Positions 17,012-27,340 of a stretch of 64,000 bases of DNA are shown here, in pieces. The stretch is taken from NCBI RefSeq assembly GCF_013155125.1, contig NZ_CP053564.1, forward strand, positions 3,479,501-3,543,500, in the 5' to 3' direction. Numbering within the stretch: the stretch's first letter is position 1; every line of letters starts with the position of its first letter. The notes under the pieces were generated by a model. The model was not told the origin of the DNA. It ran no database searches and worked only from the letters and a program-made list of their open reading frames with translations. The stretch comes from Pseudonocardia broussonetiae. Lineage in GTDB: Bacteria > Actinomycetota > Actinomycetes > Mycobacteriales > Pseudonocardiaceae. A program made the translations under genes and the position numbers.

Positions 17012-17728
17012 ATGGTGTCCCTGGCTCAGCGCGGTGATGTGGGCGCGCCGCCCCGTCGTGCTCCGCGGCCGTCGTCCGTGCAGCTCAAGTACGTGATGGC
17101 CGTCTCCGGCGCGATCATGTTCCTCTACCTCGTCGCGCACATGGTCGGCAACCTGAAGATCTTCCTGGGGGCCGAGTCGATCGACCTCTACGCGGAGTGG
17201 CTCCGGGTCGTCGGCGAGCCCGCGGTGCCCGCGCAGACGGTGCTGTGGATCGTCCGCGTCGTCCTGCTGGCCGCCGTGATCGGACACATCGTCGCCGCCA
17301 CGATGCTCGCCCGCCGTGCCGCGAAGGCCCGGCCGGTCAAGTACGCGCACCGCAGCCGCGTGGAGGGCTCCTACGCCGCCCGCACGATGCGCTGGGGCGG
17401 CGTGATCATCGCGCTGTTCATCGTCTACCACATCCTCGACCTGACCACGGGCACGCTGAACCCGAACGGGCAGTACGGCGAGGTGTACGCCAACGTCGTG
17501 GCCGACTTCGCGCCGCAGCGCTGGTACGTGACGCTGTTCTACGTCCTCGCCGTCGTCGCGGTCGCCCTCCACCTGCGCCACGGCCTCTGGAGCGCGCTGC
17601 AGTCGCTGGGGCGCACGAGCGAGCGCAACCGCAGGGCGGTCCGCGCCACGGCGAACGTCGTCGCGATCGGCCTCGCCGTCGGCTTCCTCGCCGTCCCGAT
17701 CTCCGTCACCTTCGGATGGGTGGGTTAG
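17012..17728 (+). CDS. sdhC: Succinate dehydrogenase/fumarate reductase cytochrome b558 subunit (operon 1)
   Basis: A 238-residue five-helix membrane anchor of the single-subunit, di-heme cytochrome b558 class. Helices are visible at about 28-50, 75-100, 125-145, 170-190 and 205-230. Candidate heme axial histidines lie in [22 protein letters not shown] and [10 protein letters not shown]. It passes electrons between the flavoprotein/iron-sulfur dimer and menaquinone. Start chosen at ATG 17012. It is 2 nt from the sdhA start, giving order C-A-B. This quinone-module class differs from that of operon 2. Confidence 0.88.
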   Translation: MVSLAQRGDVGAPPRRAPRPSSVQLKYVMAVSGAIMFLYLVAHMVGNLKIFLGAESIDLYAEWLRVVGEPAVPAQTVLWIVRVVLLAAVIGHIVAATMLARRAAKARPVKYAHRSRVEGSYAARTMRWGGVIIALFIVYHILDLTTGTLNPNGQYGEVYANVVADFAPQRWYVTLFYVLAVVAVALHLRHGLWSALQSLGRTSERNRRAVRATANVVAIGLAVGFLAVPISVTFGWVG

Positions 17729-17730
17729 AC

Positions 17731-19667
<1,937 letters not shown>

Positions 19668-19671
<4 letters not shown>

Positions 19672-20423
19672 AGTTGACCCTGAAGATCTGGCGCCAGGCC
19701 TCGGCCGAGGAGAAGGGCCGCATGGTCGGCTACCAGGTCGACGACGCCGACGAGGACATGTCGTTCCTGGAGCTCCTCGACGTCCTCAACGAGAAGCTGA
19801 TCCTGTCCGGCGACGAGCCGGTGGCGTTCGACCACGACTGCCGCGAGGGCATCTGCGGCTCGTGCGCGATGGTCATCAACGGCGACCCGCACGGCCCGGA
19901 GAAGGCCACCACGGCCTGCCAGCTGCACCTGCGGCACTTCCGCGACGGCGAGACGATCTACGTCGAGCCGTGGCGCGCGTCGGCGTTCCCCGTCGTCAAG
20001 GACCTGGTCGTCGACCGCACGTCGTTCGACCGGATCATCGCCGCGGGCGGTTACATCAGCGCCCCGACCGGTGCCGCCCCGGACGCCCACGCCACCCCGG
20101 TGCCCAAGCCCAACGCGGAGCGCGCGTTCTCCGCGGCGGCCTGCATCGGCTGCGGCGCGTGCGTCGCGGCGTGCCCCAACGGCTCGGCGTCGCTGTTCCT
20201 CGGCGCGAAGATCACCCACCTCGGTGAGCTGCCCCAGGGCCAGCCCGAGCGCGACGCGCGCGTGGTGCGGATGGTCGAGCAGCACGACGCCGAGGGCTTC
20301 GGCGGCTGCACCAACACCGGCGCGTGCACCGTCTCGTGCCCAAAGGAGATCCCGCTCGACGTGATCTCCCAGCTGAACCGCGACTACCTCACCGCCACGA
20401 CCGGGAGGCGCCACTCGGCCTGA
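19668..20423 (+). CDS. sdhB: Succinate dehydrogenase/fumarate reductase iron-sulfur subunit (operon 1)
   Basis: A 251-residue electron-transfer subunit. The [2Fe-2S] plant-ferredoxin-like loop is [11 protein letters not shown] with a distal TACQLH cysteine. The C-terminal domain carries [17 protein letters not shown] and [17 protein letters not shown] for the [4Fe-4S] and [3Fe-4S] clusters. It starts with GTG overlapping the sdhA stop (GTGA). A strong GC hairpin 16 nt after its stop ends operon 1. Confidence 0.94.
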
Positions 20424-20438
20424 CCCGCCGCCGACGAC

Positions 20439-20464
20439 GGCCCGGCCCCCACGGGGGCCGGGCC
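20439..20464. terminator. GC-rich hairpin terminator after sdh operon 1
   Basis: A perfect 12-bp stem GGCCCGGCCCCC / GGGGGCCGGGCC with only AC between the arms, so the real loop is a few bases larger. It separates the two succinate dehydrogenase operons. No T-tract follows, as is common in high-GC actinobacteria. Confidence 0.8.
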
Positions 20465-20606
20465 ACTCGTCGTGCCCGGGCCCGTCGCGCCGACTGTGAC
20501 GCCTGTCTCGACCACGCTCTTTGTTCCCGACCCGTCACTGAAGTGGCAGGCGTTACGTCGTACGCTCCGCCCAGATTCGACCGCGGAAGATTGAGGACCC
20601 ACTGAC

Positions 20607-21392
20607 GTGTCATCCACCACAGACGCGTCCACGGGCCGGGCTCAGATCTCGGCCAGGACGCTGCGCACCGACCGGTGGTGGCTGCCACCACTGCTCAACT
20701 TCGCCGGGCTCACCGCCTGGGTCGTCTACGCGACCGTGCGCGCCTTCCAGCAGGACAACTACTGGGTGGGCGAGTACGAGTACCTGACACCGTTCTACTC
20801 GCCCTGCGTCTCGGTGGGCTGCGTCCCGGAGTCGGCGCACTTCGGCCAGTTCCTGCCCGACGTCTGGTGGCTGCCCTACGCGTCGCTGACGCTGCCGTTC
20901 CTGCTGCTGTTCCGGCTCACCTGCTACTACTACCGCAAGGCCTACTACCGGGCCTTCTGGCTGTCGCCGCCCGCGTGCGCGGTGGCCGAGCCGCACAAGA
21001 AGTACACCGGCGAGACGCGCTTCCCGCTGCTCGGGCAGAACCTGCACCGGTACTTCTTCTACGCCGCCGCGATCATCTCGGTGATCAACACCTACGACAT
21101 GGTCCTGTCGTTCACGACCGGCATCGGTCTGGGCAACATCATCCTGCTGGTCAACGTCGTCGCCCTGTGGGCGTACACGATCTCGTGCCACTCCTGCCGC
21201 AGCATCGTCGGCGGCCGCATCAACAACTTCTCCAAGCACCCGATGCGCTACAAGAGCTGGCAGTTCGTCTCGCGGCTCAACGCCAAGCACATGCAGCTCG
21301 CGTGGCTCACACTGGGGACCTTGGCCTTCACGGACTTCTACATCATGGCCGTCGCGGCCGGGTGGATCTCCGACCTTCGGATCGTGGGGTGA
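20607..21392 (+). CDS. Succinate dehydrogenase membrane subunit, mycobacterial Sdh1 type (operon 2)
   Basis: A 261-residue polytopic protein resembling Rv0249c, the membrane subunit of the mycobacterial Sdh1 complex. Five or so helices are visible. Conserved cysteines occur in PFYSPCVSVGCVP (Cys67, Cys72) and in SCHSC (Cys194, His195, Cys197). The related mycobacterial enzyme is reported to carry a membrane-embedded Rieske-type [2Fe-2S] cluster; which of these residues would be ligands is my inference. GTG at 20607 has GAGG 10 nt upstream and follows an operon-specific promoter gap of about 180 nt after the terminator. sdhA of operon 2 starts 6 nt after its stop. Confidence 0.87.
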   Translation: MSSTTDASTGRAQISARTLRTDRWWLPPLLNFAGLTAWVVYATVRAFQQDNYWVGEYEYLTPFYSPCVSVGCVPESAHFGQFLPDVWWLPYASLTLPFLLLFRLTCYYYRKAYYRAFWLSPPACAVAEPHKKYTGETRFPLLGQNLHRYFFYAAAIISVINTYDMVLSFTTGIGLGNIILLVNVVALWAYTISCHSCRSIVGGRINNFSKHPMRYKSWQFVSRLNAKHMQLAWLTLGTLAFTDFYIMAVAAGWISDLRIVG

Positions 21393-21398
21393 TCTGAC

Positions 21399-23348
21399 AT
21401 GACCTCGAACGAGAACGACCGGACCGAGACCCAGATCGAGCGGCACGAGTACGACGTCGTCGTGATCGGCGCCGGCGGCGCCGGGCTGCGCGCGGCCATC
21501 GAGGCCCGCGCCCGGGGCAAGCGCACCGCGATCATCTCCAAGTCGCTGTTCGGCAAGGCCCACACCGTGATGGCCGAGGGCGGCTGTGCGGCCGCCATGG
21601 GCAACGTCAACAGCAACGACAACTGGATGGTCCACTACCGCGACACCATGCGCGGCGGGAAGTTCCTCAACAACTGGCGGATGGCCGAGCTCCACGCCAA
21701 GGAGGCGCCCGACCGCGTCTGGGAGCTCGAGACCTACGGTGCGCTGTTCGACCGCACCAAGGACGGCAAGATCAGCCAGCGCAACTTCGGCGGGCACACC
21801 TACCCGCGGCTCGCGCACGTCGGCGACCGCACGGGCCTGGAGATGATCCGCACCCTGCAGCAGAAGATCGTGTCGCTGCAGCAGGAGGACTACATCGCCA
21901 CCGGCGACTACGAGTCCAACATCCGGGTCTTCCACGAGTGCACCATCACCGAGCTGTTCAAGGCCGACGGCCGCATCGCGGGCGCGTTCGCCTACTACCG
22001 GTCGACGGGGCAGTTCGTCCGCTTCGACGCCCCGGCCGTCGTGCTGGCCACCGGCGGTGTCGGCAAGAGCTACCAGGTCACGTCGAACTCCTGGGAGTAC
22101 ACCGGCGACGGCCACGCGCTCGCCCTGCGCGCGGGCGCCACGCTGATCAACATGGAGTTCCTGCAGTTCCACCCGACGGGCATGGTCTGGCCGCCGTCGG
22201 TGAAGGGGATCCTGGTCACGGAGTCGGTGCGCGGCGACGGCGGCATCCTCAAGAACTCCGAGGGCAAGCGGTTCATGTTCGACTACGTGCCGGACGTGTT
22301 CAAGGACCAGTACGCCACGACGCCCGAGGAGGGCGACCGCTGGTACACCGACGCCGACAACAACCGGCGCCCCCCGGAGCTGCTGCCCCGTGACGAGGTC
22401 GCGCGCGCGATCAACTCCGAGGTCAAGGCCGGCCGCGGGTCGCCCCACGGCGGCGTGTTCCTCGACATCGCCTCGCGCCTGTCGCCCGAGGAGATCCAGA
22501 AGCGGCTCCCGTCGATGTACCACCAGTTCAAGGAGCTGGCCGACGTCGACATCACCAAGGAGCCGATGGAGGTCGGGCCCACCTGCCACTACGTGATGGG
22601 TGGCGTCGAGGTCGACCCCGACACCGCGATGTCGGTCGTGCCGGGCCTGTTCTCGGCCGGTGAGTGCTCGGGCGGCATGCACGGCTCCAACCGGCTGGGC
22701 GGCAACTCGCTGTCCGACCTGCTGGTCTTCGGCCGCCGTGCCGGCGCCGGGGCGTCGGAGTACGTCGACGCGCTCGGCGGCACGCGTCCCGCCGTCCTCG
22801 TCGACGACGTCGTCGAGGCCGAGAAGCGCGCGCTGCTGCCGTTCTCCAGCGCCACGGAGGGCGGGGAGAACCCGTTCGTCGTGCACCAGGAGCTGCAGAA
22901 GACGATGAACGACCTCGTCGGCATCATCCGCAAGGAAGACGAGATGGAGCTGGCGCTCAAGGCGCTGCAGGACATCGCCGTCCGCACCCGCACCGTCAGC
23001 GTCGAGGGCGAGCGGATCTTCAACCCGGGCTGGCACCTCGCACTGGACCTGCGCAACATGCTGCTCGTGTCGCTCTGCGTCGCGAAGGCGGCGCTCGAGC
23101 GCCAGGAGAGCCGCGGCGGGCACACCCGCGACGACTACCCGGTCATGGACTCCGACTGGCGGCACGTGCTGCTGGTGCTGTCCGCGCTCGGCGAGGACAA
23201 CGTCGACCTTGTCCGCAAGGAGCAGGTCCCGATGCGGCCCGAGCTGTTCGACCTGTTCGAGCTCGACGAGCTGAAGAAGTACTACACCGGCGAGGAGCTG
23301 GGCGGTCACCGCGCGGGTTCGGCGGCCGACAAGGGGGAGAAGGCATGA
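21399..23348 (+). CDS. sdhA: Succinate dehydrogenase flavoprotein, Sdh1 type (operon 2)
   Basis: A 649-residue FAD subunit, orthologue-like to Rv0248c. Motifs: VVVIGAGGAGLRAAIEA (dinucleotide fold), KSLFGKAHTVMAEGGCAAAMG with the flavinylated His region, EFLQFHPTGMV (substrate His), the GPTCHYVMGGVEVD segment and HGSNRLGGNSLSDLLVFGRRAG near the FAD end. ATG at 21399. Its TGA overlaps the ATG of sdhB. The sequence is clearly different from the operon-1 flavoprotein, so this is a second enzyme class, not a recent duplication. Confidence 0.95.
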   Translation: MTSNENDRTETQIERHEYDVVVIGAGGAGLRAAIEARARGKRTAIISKSLFGKAHTVMAEGGCAAAMGNVNSNDNWMVHYRDTMRGGKFLNNWRMAELHAKEAPDRVWELETYGALFDRTKDGKISQRNFGGHTYPRLAHVGDRTGLEMIRTLQQKIVSLQQEDYIATGDYESNIRVFHECTITELFKADGRIAGAFAYYRSTGQFVRFDAPAVVLATGGVGKSYQVTSNSWEYTGDGHALALRAGATLINMEFLQFHPTGMVWPPSVKGILVTESVRGDGGILKNSEGKRFMFDYVPDVFKDQYATTPEEGDRWYTDADNNRRPPELLPRDEVARAINSEVKAGRGSPHGGVFLDIASRLSPEEIQKRLPSMYHQFKELADVDITKEPMEVGPTCHYVMGGVEVDPDTAMSVVPGLFSAGECSGGMHGSNRLGGNSLSDLLVFGRRAGAGASEYVDALGGTRPAVLVDDVVEAEKRALLPFSSATEGGENPFVVHQELQKTMNDLVGIIRKEDEMELALKALQDIAVRTRTVSVEGERIFNPGWHLALDLRNMLLVSLCVAKAALERQESRGGHTRDDYPVMDSDWRHVLLVLSALGEDNVDLVRKEQVPMRPELFDLFELDELKKYYTGEELGGHRAGSAADKGEKA

Positions 23349-24112
23349 CCCACGACCAGCACTTCCGCGTCTGGCGCGGCGACGACGAGAAGGGCGAGCT
23401 CGTCGACTACCCGGTGGAGGTGAACGAGGGCGAGGTCGTCCTCGACATCATCCACCGCCTGCAGGCGACCCAGGCCCAGGACATGGCCGTGCGCTGGAAC
23501 TGCAAGGCCGGCAAGTGCGGCTCGTGCAGCGTCGAGATCAACGGGCGCCCGCGCCTGGCCTGCATGACCCGGATGAGCACGTTCGCCGAGGACGAGGTCA
23601 TCACGGTCACGCCGCTGCGGACGTTCCCGGTGATCCGGGACCTCGTCACCGACGTGTCGTTCAACTACACGAAGGCGCGCGAGATCCCGTCGTTCGCGCC
23701 GCCGGAGGGTGTCGAGCCGGGCGAGTACCGGATGGCGCAGGTCGACGTCGAGCGGAGCCAGGAGTTCCGCAAGTGCATCGAGTGCTACCTGTGCCAGAAC
23801 ACCTGCCACGTGGTCCGCGACCACGAGGAGAACAAGGAGAACTTCGCCGGCCCGCGCTACCTCATGCGGATCGCGGAGCTCGACATGCACCCGCTCGACT
23901 CCGCCGACCGCCAGAAGGCGGCCCAGGAGGAGCACGGCCTCGGGTACTGCAACATCACCAAGTGCTGCACCGAGGTCTGCCCCGAGCACATCAAGATCAC
24001 CGACAACGCGCTGATCCCGCTCAAGGAGCGCGTCGTCGACCGGAAGTACGACCCGCTGGTGTGGCTGGGCAGCAAGATCTTCAAGCGCGGGGACTCGCGC
24101 GCGCAGCAGTAA
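23345..24112 (+). CDS. sdhB: Succinate dehydrogenase iron-sulfur subunit, Sdh1 type (operon 2)
   Basis: A 255-residue subunit resembling Rv0247c. The [2Fe-2S] loop is CKAGKCGSCSVEINGRPRLAC. The second domain has KCIECYLCQNTCHV and CNITKCCTEVCPEHIKITD for the [4Fe-4S] and [3Fe-4S] clusters. ATG at 23345 overlaps the flavoprotein stop. A long perfect hairpin starts 11 nt after its TAA and probably terminates the operon. Confidence 0.95.
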   Translation: MTHDQHFRVWRGDDEKGELVDYPVEVNEGEVVLDIIHRLQATQAQDMAVRWNCKAGKCGSCSVEINGRPRLACMTRMSTFAEDEVITVTPLRTFPVIRDLVTDVSFNYTKAREIPSFAPPEGVEPGEYRMAQVDVERSQEFRKCIECYLCQNTCHVVRDHEENKENFAGPRYLMRIAELDMHPLDSADRQKAAQEEHGLGYCNITKCCTEVCPEHIKITDNALIPLKERVVDRKYDPLVWLGSKIFKRGDSRAQQ

Positions 24113-24122
24113 CCACGGGCCC

Positions 24123-24183
24123 GAGTTGCAGGAAGGCCACCCTGTGGACGATAAACGTCCACAAGGTGGCCTTCCTGCAATTC
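24123..24183. terminator. 28-bp hairpin after sdh operon 2
   Basis: Left arm TTGCAGGAAGGCCACC at 24126-24141, one mismatch, TGTGGACG at 24143-24150, loop ATAAA, and the matching right arms to 24180. Three more pairs, one of them wobble, extend it to 24123-24183. It lies between convergent genes and may terminate both. The AT-rich loop and its length are unlike simple terminators and suggest a dispersed repeat. Confidence 0.85.
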
Positions 24184-24214
24184 CGGGGTGGGGGCCGCGG
24201 GAGAGCGGCCGCCG

Positions 24215-24493
24215 TCAGCCCATCGAGCGCCGGATCTCCTCGAGCCGCGCCTTCGCCGCCCGCTCACGCTCGGTGAACTGCTCCTCGACGCTGCGGCCCT
24301 CCGGGGTGGCGTCGGCCAGCTCGGACGCCCCCTGTGACACGGCGTGACGACCCTCGATCCGGTCACGGACGTAGTCGAAGCTCGGGACGCCGTGCTCGTC
24401 GTAGTCGGGACGGGGCGCCTCGACCGGTGGGACCTCCTCGGACGCGACGATCTCGGCGTCGATCGGCTCCTGCGAGGGCGTCGGTTCGGTCAT
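24215..24493 (-). CDS. Conserved hypothetical acidic protein
   Basis: A 92-residue acidic, soluble protein with no signal or membrane segment. The first 35 residues are Pro/Glu-rich and disordered-looking. Then DYDEHGVPSFDYVRDRIEGR and a C-terminal charged helix (SVEEQFTERERAAKARLEEIRRSM) follow. ATG at 24493 has AAAGG upstream. I do not assign a family. It converges on sdhB with the large hairpin between, and diverges from the redox cluster beginning at 24657. Confidence 0.7.
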   Translation of the reverse strand: MTEPTPSQEPIDAEIVASEEVPPVEAPRPDYDEHGVPSFDYVRDRIEGRHAVSQGASELADATPEGRSVEEQFTERERAAKARLEEIRRSMG

Positions 24494-24656
24494 CGGGGAC
24501 CTTTCGCGCGGGCGGTGCGGGCCCCGGCCACGCTACCCCCGCGACCACCCGATCGGCTCAGCTCGCGACCCGCGTGGCGGCGTCACGCGACCGTCACCCG
24601 GTCGTTGGACGACGTGGGACCCGCACGGCGTCCCGGAACGGACGCGGAGGTCGACG

Positions 24657-25400
24657 ATGGTGGCTGCCACCACCCGGGCGGTGTCGCTGGTCGCCCCCTC
24701 CGGCGCGCCGGTGGAGCTGGAGGTGCCGGACGCGTTCGGTGACTTCCGGTGGTACGGCAGCACCCGGTTCGCCGGGCCGTACATGTCGCGGCAGTTCTTC
24801 CTGGCGCCGCTCGGGCAGCACCGCGCGATCCCGACGCACGTGATGCCGGGCGCGACCGAGCGCGTGCAGCCGATGCGCGGCTACGACGCCGTCGTCTACG
24901 AGGCGCGCGACCGCTCCGACTCCGCGCTCGTCCTCGCCGGCCCGCACCACGAGGCCACCACCTGGTTCGGCGGGCCCGCGCCCGACCTCATGGGCGTCAG
25001 CACGATGCTCACCTCCTTCCGCTACGACGACGGCCCGCGCGGCGCGGCGCTGACGCCGGCGGCGCCGCTGCTGGTGTCGCAGCCCGACGTCGCGCTGATC
25101 GGGCACAGCGAGTCGGCCACGCTGATCGTCCGCCGCTCCGTCGACGTCCTGCCGAGCCTGCCGGAGTGGGCCGGGCTCGCCCTGCCCGGCGGCGAGCTGT
25201 GGCGCGCCGGGCGCGAGATGGACGCCCGCGCCGCCGCGCTGACCGCGGGCGGCCCGCACAGCTGGCGCTACGTCCTCGCCGGCGACAGCGTCGCGATGGA
25301 CCTGGTGCTGCTCGGCCCGGAGTCCGGCCGCGCGCCCACCACGATGGCCGAGGACCAGATCGTCGACGCGCTCGGCGCACTGTCCGGACGCTGGACCTGA
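24657..25400 (+). CDS. Unknown soluble protein, first gene of Mau-like redox cluster
   Basis: A 247-residue protein with no signal peptide, no membrane segment and no cysteine, beginning VAATTRAVSLVAPSGAPVELEV. It is mixed alpha/beta in look, with aromatic stretches (FGDFRWYGSTRFAGPYMSRQFF). I do not recognise the family. GGAGG at 24646-24650 supports the ATG at 24657. It is followed after 13 nt by the MauD-like gene, then by three overlapping genes, so it likely opens a five-gene operon. Its role could be a partner, chaperone or catalytic subunit for the exported cysteine-rich protein; this rests on position only. Confidence 0.72.
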   Translation: MVAATTRAVSLVAPSGAPVELEVPDAFGDFRWYGSTRFAGPYMSRQFFLAPLGQHRAIPTHVMPGATERVQPMRGYDAVVYEARDRSDSALVLAGPHHEATTWFGGPAPDLMGVSTMLTSFRYDDGPRGAALTPAAPLLVSQPDVALIGHSESATLIVRRSVDVLPSLPEWAGLALPGGELWRAGREMDARAAALTAGGPHSWRYVLAGDSVAMDLVLLGPESGRAPTTMAEDQIVDALGALSGRWT

Positions 25401-25413
25401 CGGGAACGGACAC

Positions 25414-25908
25414 ATGACCCTCACGCTCGCCGTGGCGCTGATCGCGCTGCTCGTCGCCCTGTTCGCGCTCGTCGCGCTCGTCGCCGTGTACGCGCGGGTG
25501 CGCGCCCTGGAGACCGGCCGCGCGGCCGAGCTGTCGGGCTACGCCCCGCTCGTCGGACGCCCGGCGCCCGCCGCGGTGCGCCCCCGCGAGGGGGAGAGCG
25601 GCGCGCTGGTGGCCGTCCTCGACGCCGACTGCGCGCAGTGCCACGACGTCTACGCCCTCCTCGGCGAGGTCAGCCGCCCGGGCGTCCGGTTCGCCGCGGT
25701 GGCCGACCGCGCCGACTTCGCCGAGTCGCTGGCCGAGCTCGTCGTCGACCCCGAGGTCCGCGGCGCGCTGTTCGAGGGCTACTCGCCGACCGTGCTCGCC
25801 CTCGACGCCCGCGGCGTCGTCGTCCGCCGCCGCTTCGTCTACGCCGACACCGACGTCCGGGCCCTGCTGCTCGACCTGGTCGCGGAGCACGAGGTGGCCC
25901 GCGCATGA
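25414..25908 (+). CDS. Membrane-anchored thioredoxin-fold protein, MauD-like
   Basis: A 164-residue protein: one N-terminal membrane helix (about residues 3-25), a short linker, then a thioredoxin fold with a CAQC active site (Cys73, Cys76) in VLDADCAQCHDVY and a cis-proline loop GYSPTVLALD. This is the architecture of MauD and similar periplasmic-facing disulfide enzymes that mature the disulfide-rich methylamine dehydrogenase light chain. The stop overlaps the ATG of the Tat-exported six-cysteine protein, which is its likely substrate. mauB, mauG and mauF are not present in the window, so true methylamine dehydrogenase is not implied. Confidence 0.75.
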   Translation: MTLTLAVALIALLVALFALVALVAVYARVRALETGRAAELSGYAPLVGRPAPAAVRPREGESGALVAVLDADCAQCHDVYALLGEVSRPGVRFAAVADRADFAESLAELVVDPEVRGALFEGYSPTVLALDARGVVVRRRFVYADTDVRALLLDLVAEHEVARA

Positions 25909-26633
25909 CGCGCCTCGACGAGATCCCCACGGCGTCCCAGCCGCCCGCCGGCGCGGTGCCCAGCGCCGTCGTCGCGCGCATCCGGGCCGTGCGCCCGAGC
26001 CGGCGCACGGTGCTGCGCGGGCTCGTGATCGCCGCGGCCGCCGCCGCGCTCGTGCCGCTGGACTGGTTCCTGGTGCGGCGCGAGGCCGCGGCGCAGTCGA
26101 CCGAGGGCGACGACAAGGCCGAGCACCTGGGCTGCAAGCCCGAGAGCTACCGCGAGGAGGCCGACAACTGGCCCTCCACCGGCACGGCGGTCTGCTACGG
26201 CGGCTGGCGCCGCGGCGGCTTCCCCTGCTCCAACGGATACCACCGCGAGGGCAGCTACACCGACGGCCCCGACTCCTACGAGTCCACGCGCGTCACCCAG
26301 AGCTGCCACGGCCGCAACGCCTGGCGGTGGAACGGCTACCGCTGCTCGGACGCGACGACGACGGTCGTCTACGCCGACGGCACCGACTACCGCGGCATCA
26401 CCATCGCCGCCTGCCCCGTGCCGGCCGGCTCGCCCGCGAACACCCCGGAGCCCGACCCGCCGGCCGAGACCCCCGAGCGCACCGGCGGCGACGACGGGCA
26501 GAGCGACCCCGGCCGCGGTGACGACGACACGCAGAGCGATCCCGGCCGCGGCGACGACGAGGGCGGCGGCCTGCTGTCCGGCATCGGCGCGCGCTTCCCG
26601 GCCGGGCGCTGGGCCCCGGTCCCGGCGCGGTGA
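25905..26633 (+). CDS. Tat-exported six-cysteine protein, light-chain-like
   Basis: A 242-residue precursor. SRRTVLRGL (Arg33, Arg34) plus a hydrophobic core forms a twin-arginine signal, with cleavage probably after AAAQS near residue 65. The mature domain of about 105 residues has six cysteines (77, 97, 108, 134, 147, 170) and clustered aromatics (Trp89, Trp101, Trp140, Trp142, many Tyr). The tail is a Pro/Asp/Gly linker with two QSDPGRGDDD-type repeats and ends in a short basic/hydrophobic segment. Tat export, disulfide density and flanking MauD-like and membrane redox genes recall the methylamine dehydrogenase light chain MauA, whose two Trp form a quinone cofactor, but sequence homology is not evident to me. 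It overlaps both neighbours by 4 nt. Confidence 0.72.
   Translation: MTRLDEIPTASQPPAGAVPSAVVARIRAVRPSRRTVLRGLVIAAAAAALVPLDWFLVRREAAAQSTEGDDKAEHLGCKPESYREEADNWPSTGTAVCYGGWRRGGFPCSNGYHREGSYTDGPDSYESTRVTQSCHGRNAWRWNGYRCSDATTTVVYADGTDYRGITIAACPVPAGSPANTPEPDPPAETPERTGGDDGQSDPGRGDDDTQSDPGRGDDEGGGLLSGIGARFPAGRWAPVPAR
26500..26565. repeat. Imperfect 33-bp tandem duplication in the Tat protein tail
   Basis: Two adjacent copies encode GQSDPGRGDDD and TQSDPGRGDDE in the disordered C-terminal tail. Boundaries are approximate to a few bases. Confidence 0.6.
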
Positions 26634-27340
26634 CCCGCCACGCCCTGCACCCCGCCACCACCGCGGTGGCGCTGCTCGTGCTGGCCGGGCTCGGCGCGTG
26701 GCTGCCCGCACCGCTGCTGCTCGCCGCGGTGGCCGGCGCGGGCGCCGGGTTCGCCAACTCCGGCAGCACTTGAAGCCACAACTCGGCGTTCCTGCTGAGC
26801 GCGTCGGTCTGGCGCGGATCCCCGGTCGTGCGGTACTTCGGTGCCGGCCTGCTCCTCGGCGCGGTGCTCGTGGCGTTCGTCGCGGGCGTCGTGGGGGCGG
26901 TGCCCCAGGCGCTCGTGCCCGCGCCCGTCCGCTGGGCCCTGCTCGGCGCGGCGGCGCTCGCGGTGCTGGCGCGCGAGTGCGGCCTGGTGGCGTTCCGGGT
27001 GCCGGAGAACGCGCGGCTCGTGCCCGAGGACGTGCAGCACCTGCGCGAGTGGGGCGCGCTGCAGTTCGGGTTCGAGATGGGCACCGGGATGCGGACGTAC
27101 TCGCCGTCGGCGCTGCCGCACCTGGTCCTGCTGGCCGTCGTGCTGGTGGTGCCGTTCCCGGCGGCGTTCGCCGTGGCGGCCGGGTTCGCGGCGGGCCGGC
27201 TGGCGATGCCCCTGCTCTCCAACGCCTGGAGCGACGACGGCGGCTGGACCGCGGTGTGGGAGCGCACACAGGCCCGGGTGCGGCCGCTGCTGGCCCTGAC
27301 CGTGGTGGGCGCGCTGGCGGGGATCATGCTGGGCGCGTGA
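26630..27340 (+). CDS. Polytopic membrane protein with in-frame TGA (possible selenoprotein or nonsense mutant)
   Basis: Reading from GTG 26630, which overlaps the previous stop, to TGA 27340 gives 236 codons with one internal TGA at 26771-26773 (codon 48). G/C-ending codon use and hydrophobic character continue on both sides, so this is one gene. The product has about five membrane helices. Codon 48 falls in a polar loop (NSGST-TGA-SHNSAF) after the first two hydrophobic stretches, and the only cysteine is about residue 117 (ARECGL). A hairpin with GGTCT apical loop lies 32 nt after the TGA. Readings are selenocysteine insertion, a recent TGG-to-TGA mutation with restart at GTG 26828, or a sequence error. 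By position it corresponds to MauE in mau clusters; homology is not demonstrated. Confidence 0.65.
26800..26816 (+). other. SECIS-like hairpin downstream of in-frame TGA
   Basis: CGCGTC-GGTCT-GGCGCG forms a 6-bp stem, one pair being T-G wobble, with a five-base GGTCT apical loop. The loop's first G is 32 nt after the TGA at 26771-26773. Bacterial SECIS elements carry a GGU(C/U) apical loop a few tens of nucleotides after the UGA. A short GC hairpin can arise by chance here, so this is a candidate only. Confidence 0.35.

Noticed and set aside
20610..23309. Long minus-strand frame opposite sdh operon 2 (and similar long antisense frames opposite lhr, nrdJ, S9 peptidase)
   Set aside because: High-GC codon structure creates long antisense frames; these have no domains, no ribosome sites, and lie entirely over well-supported genes.
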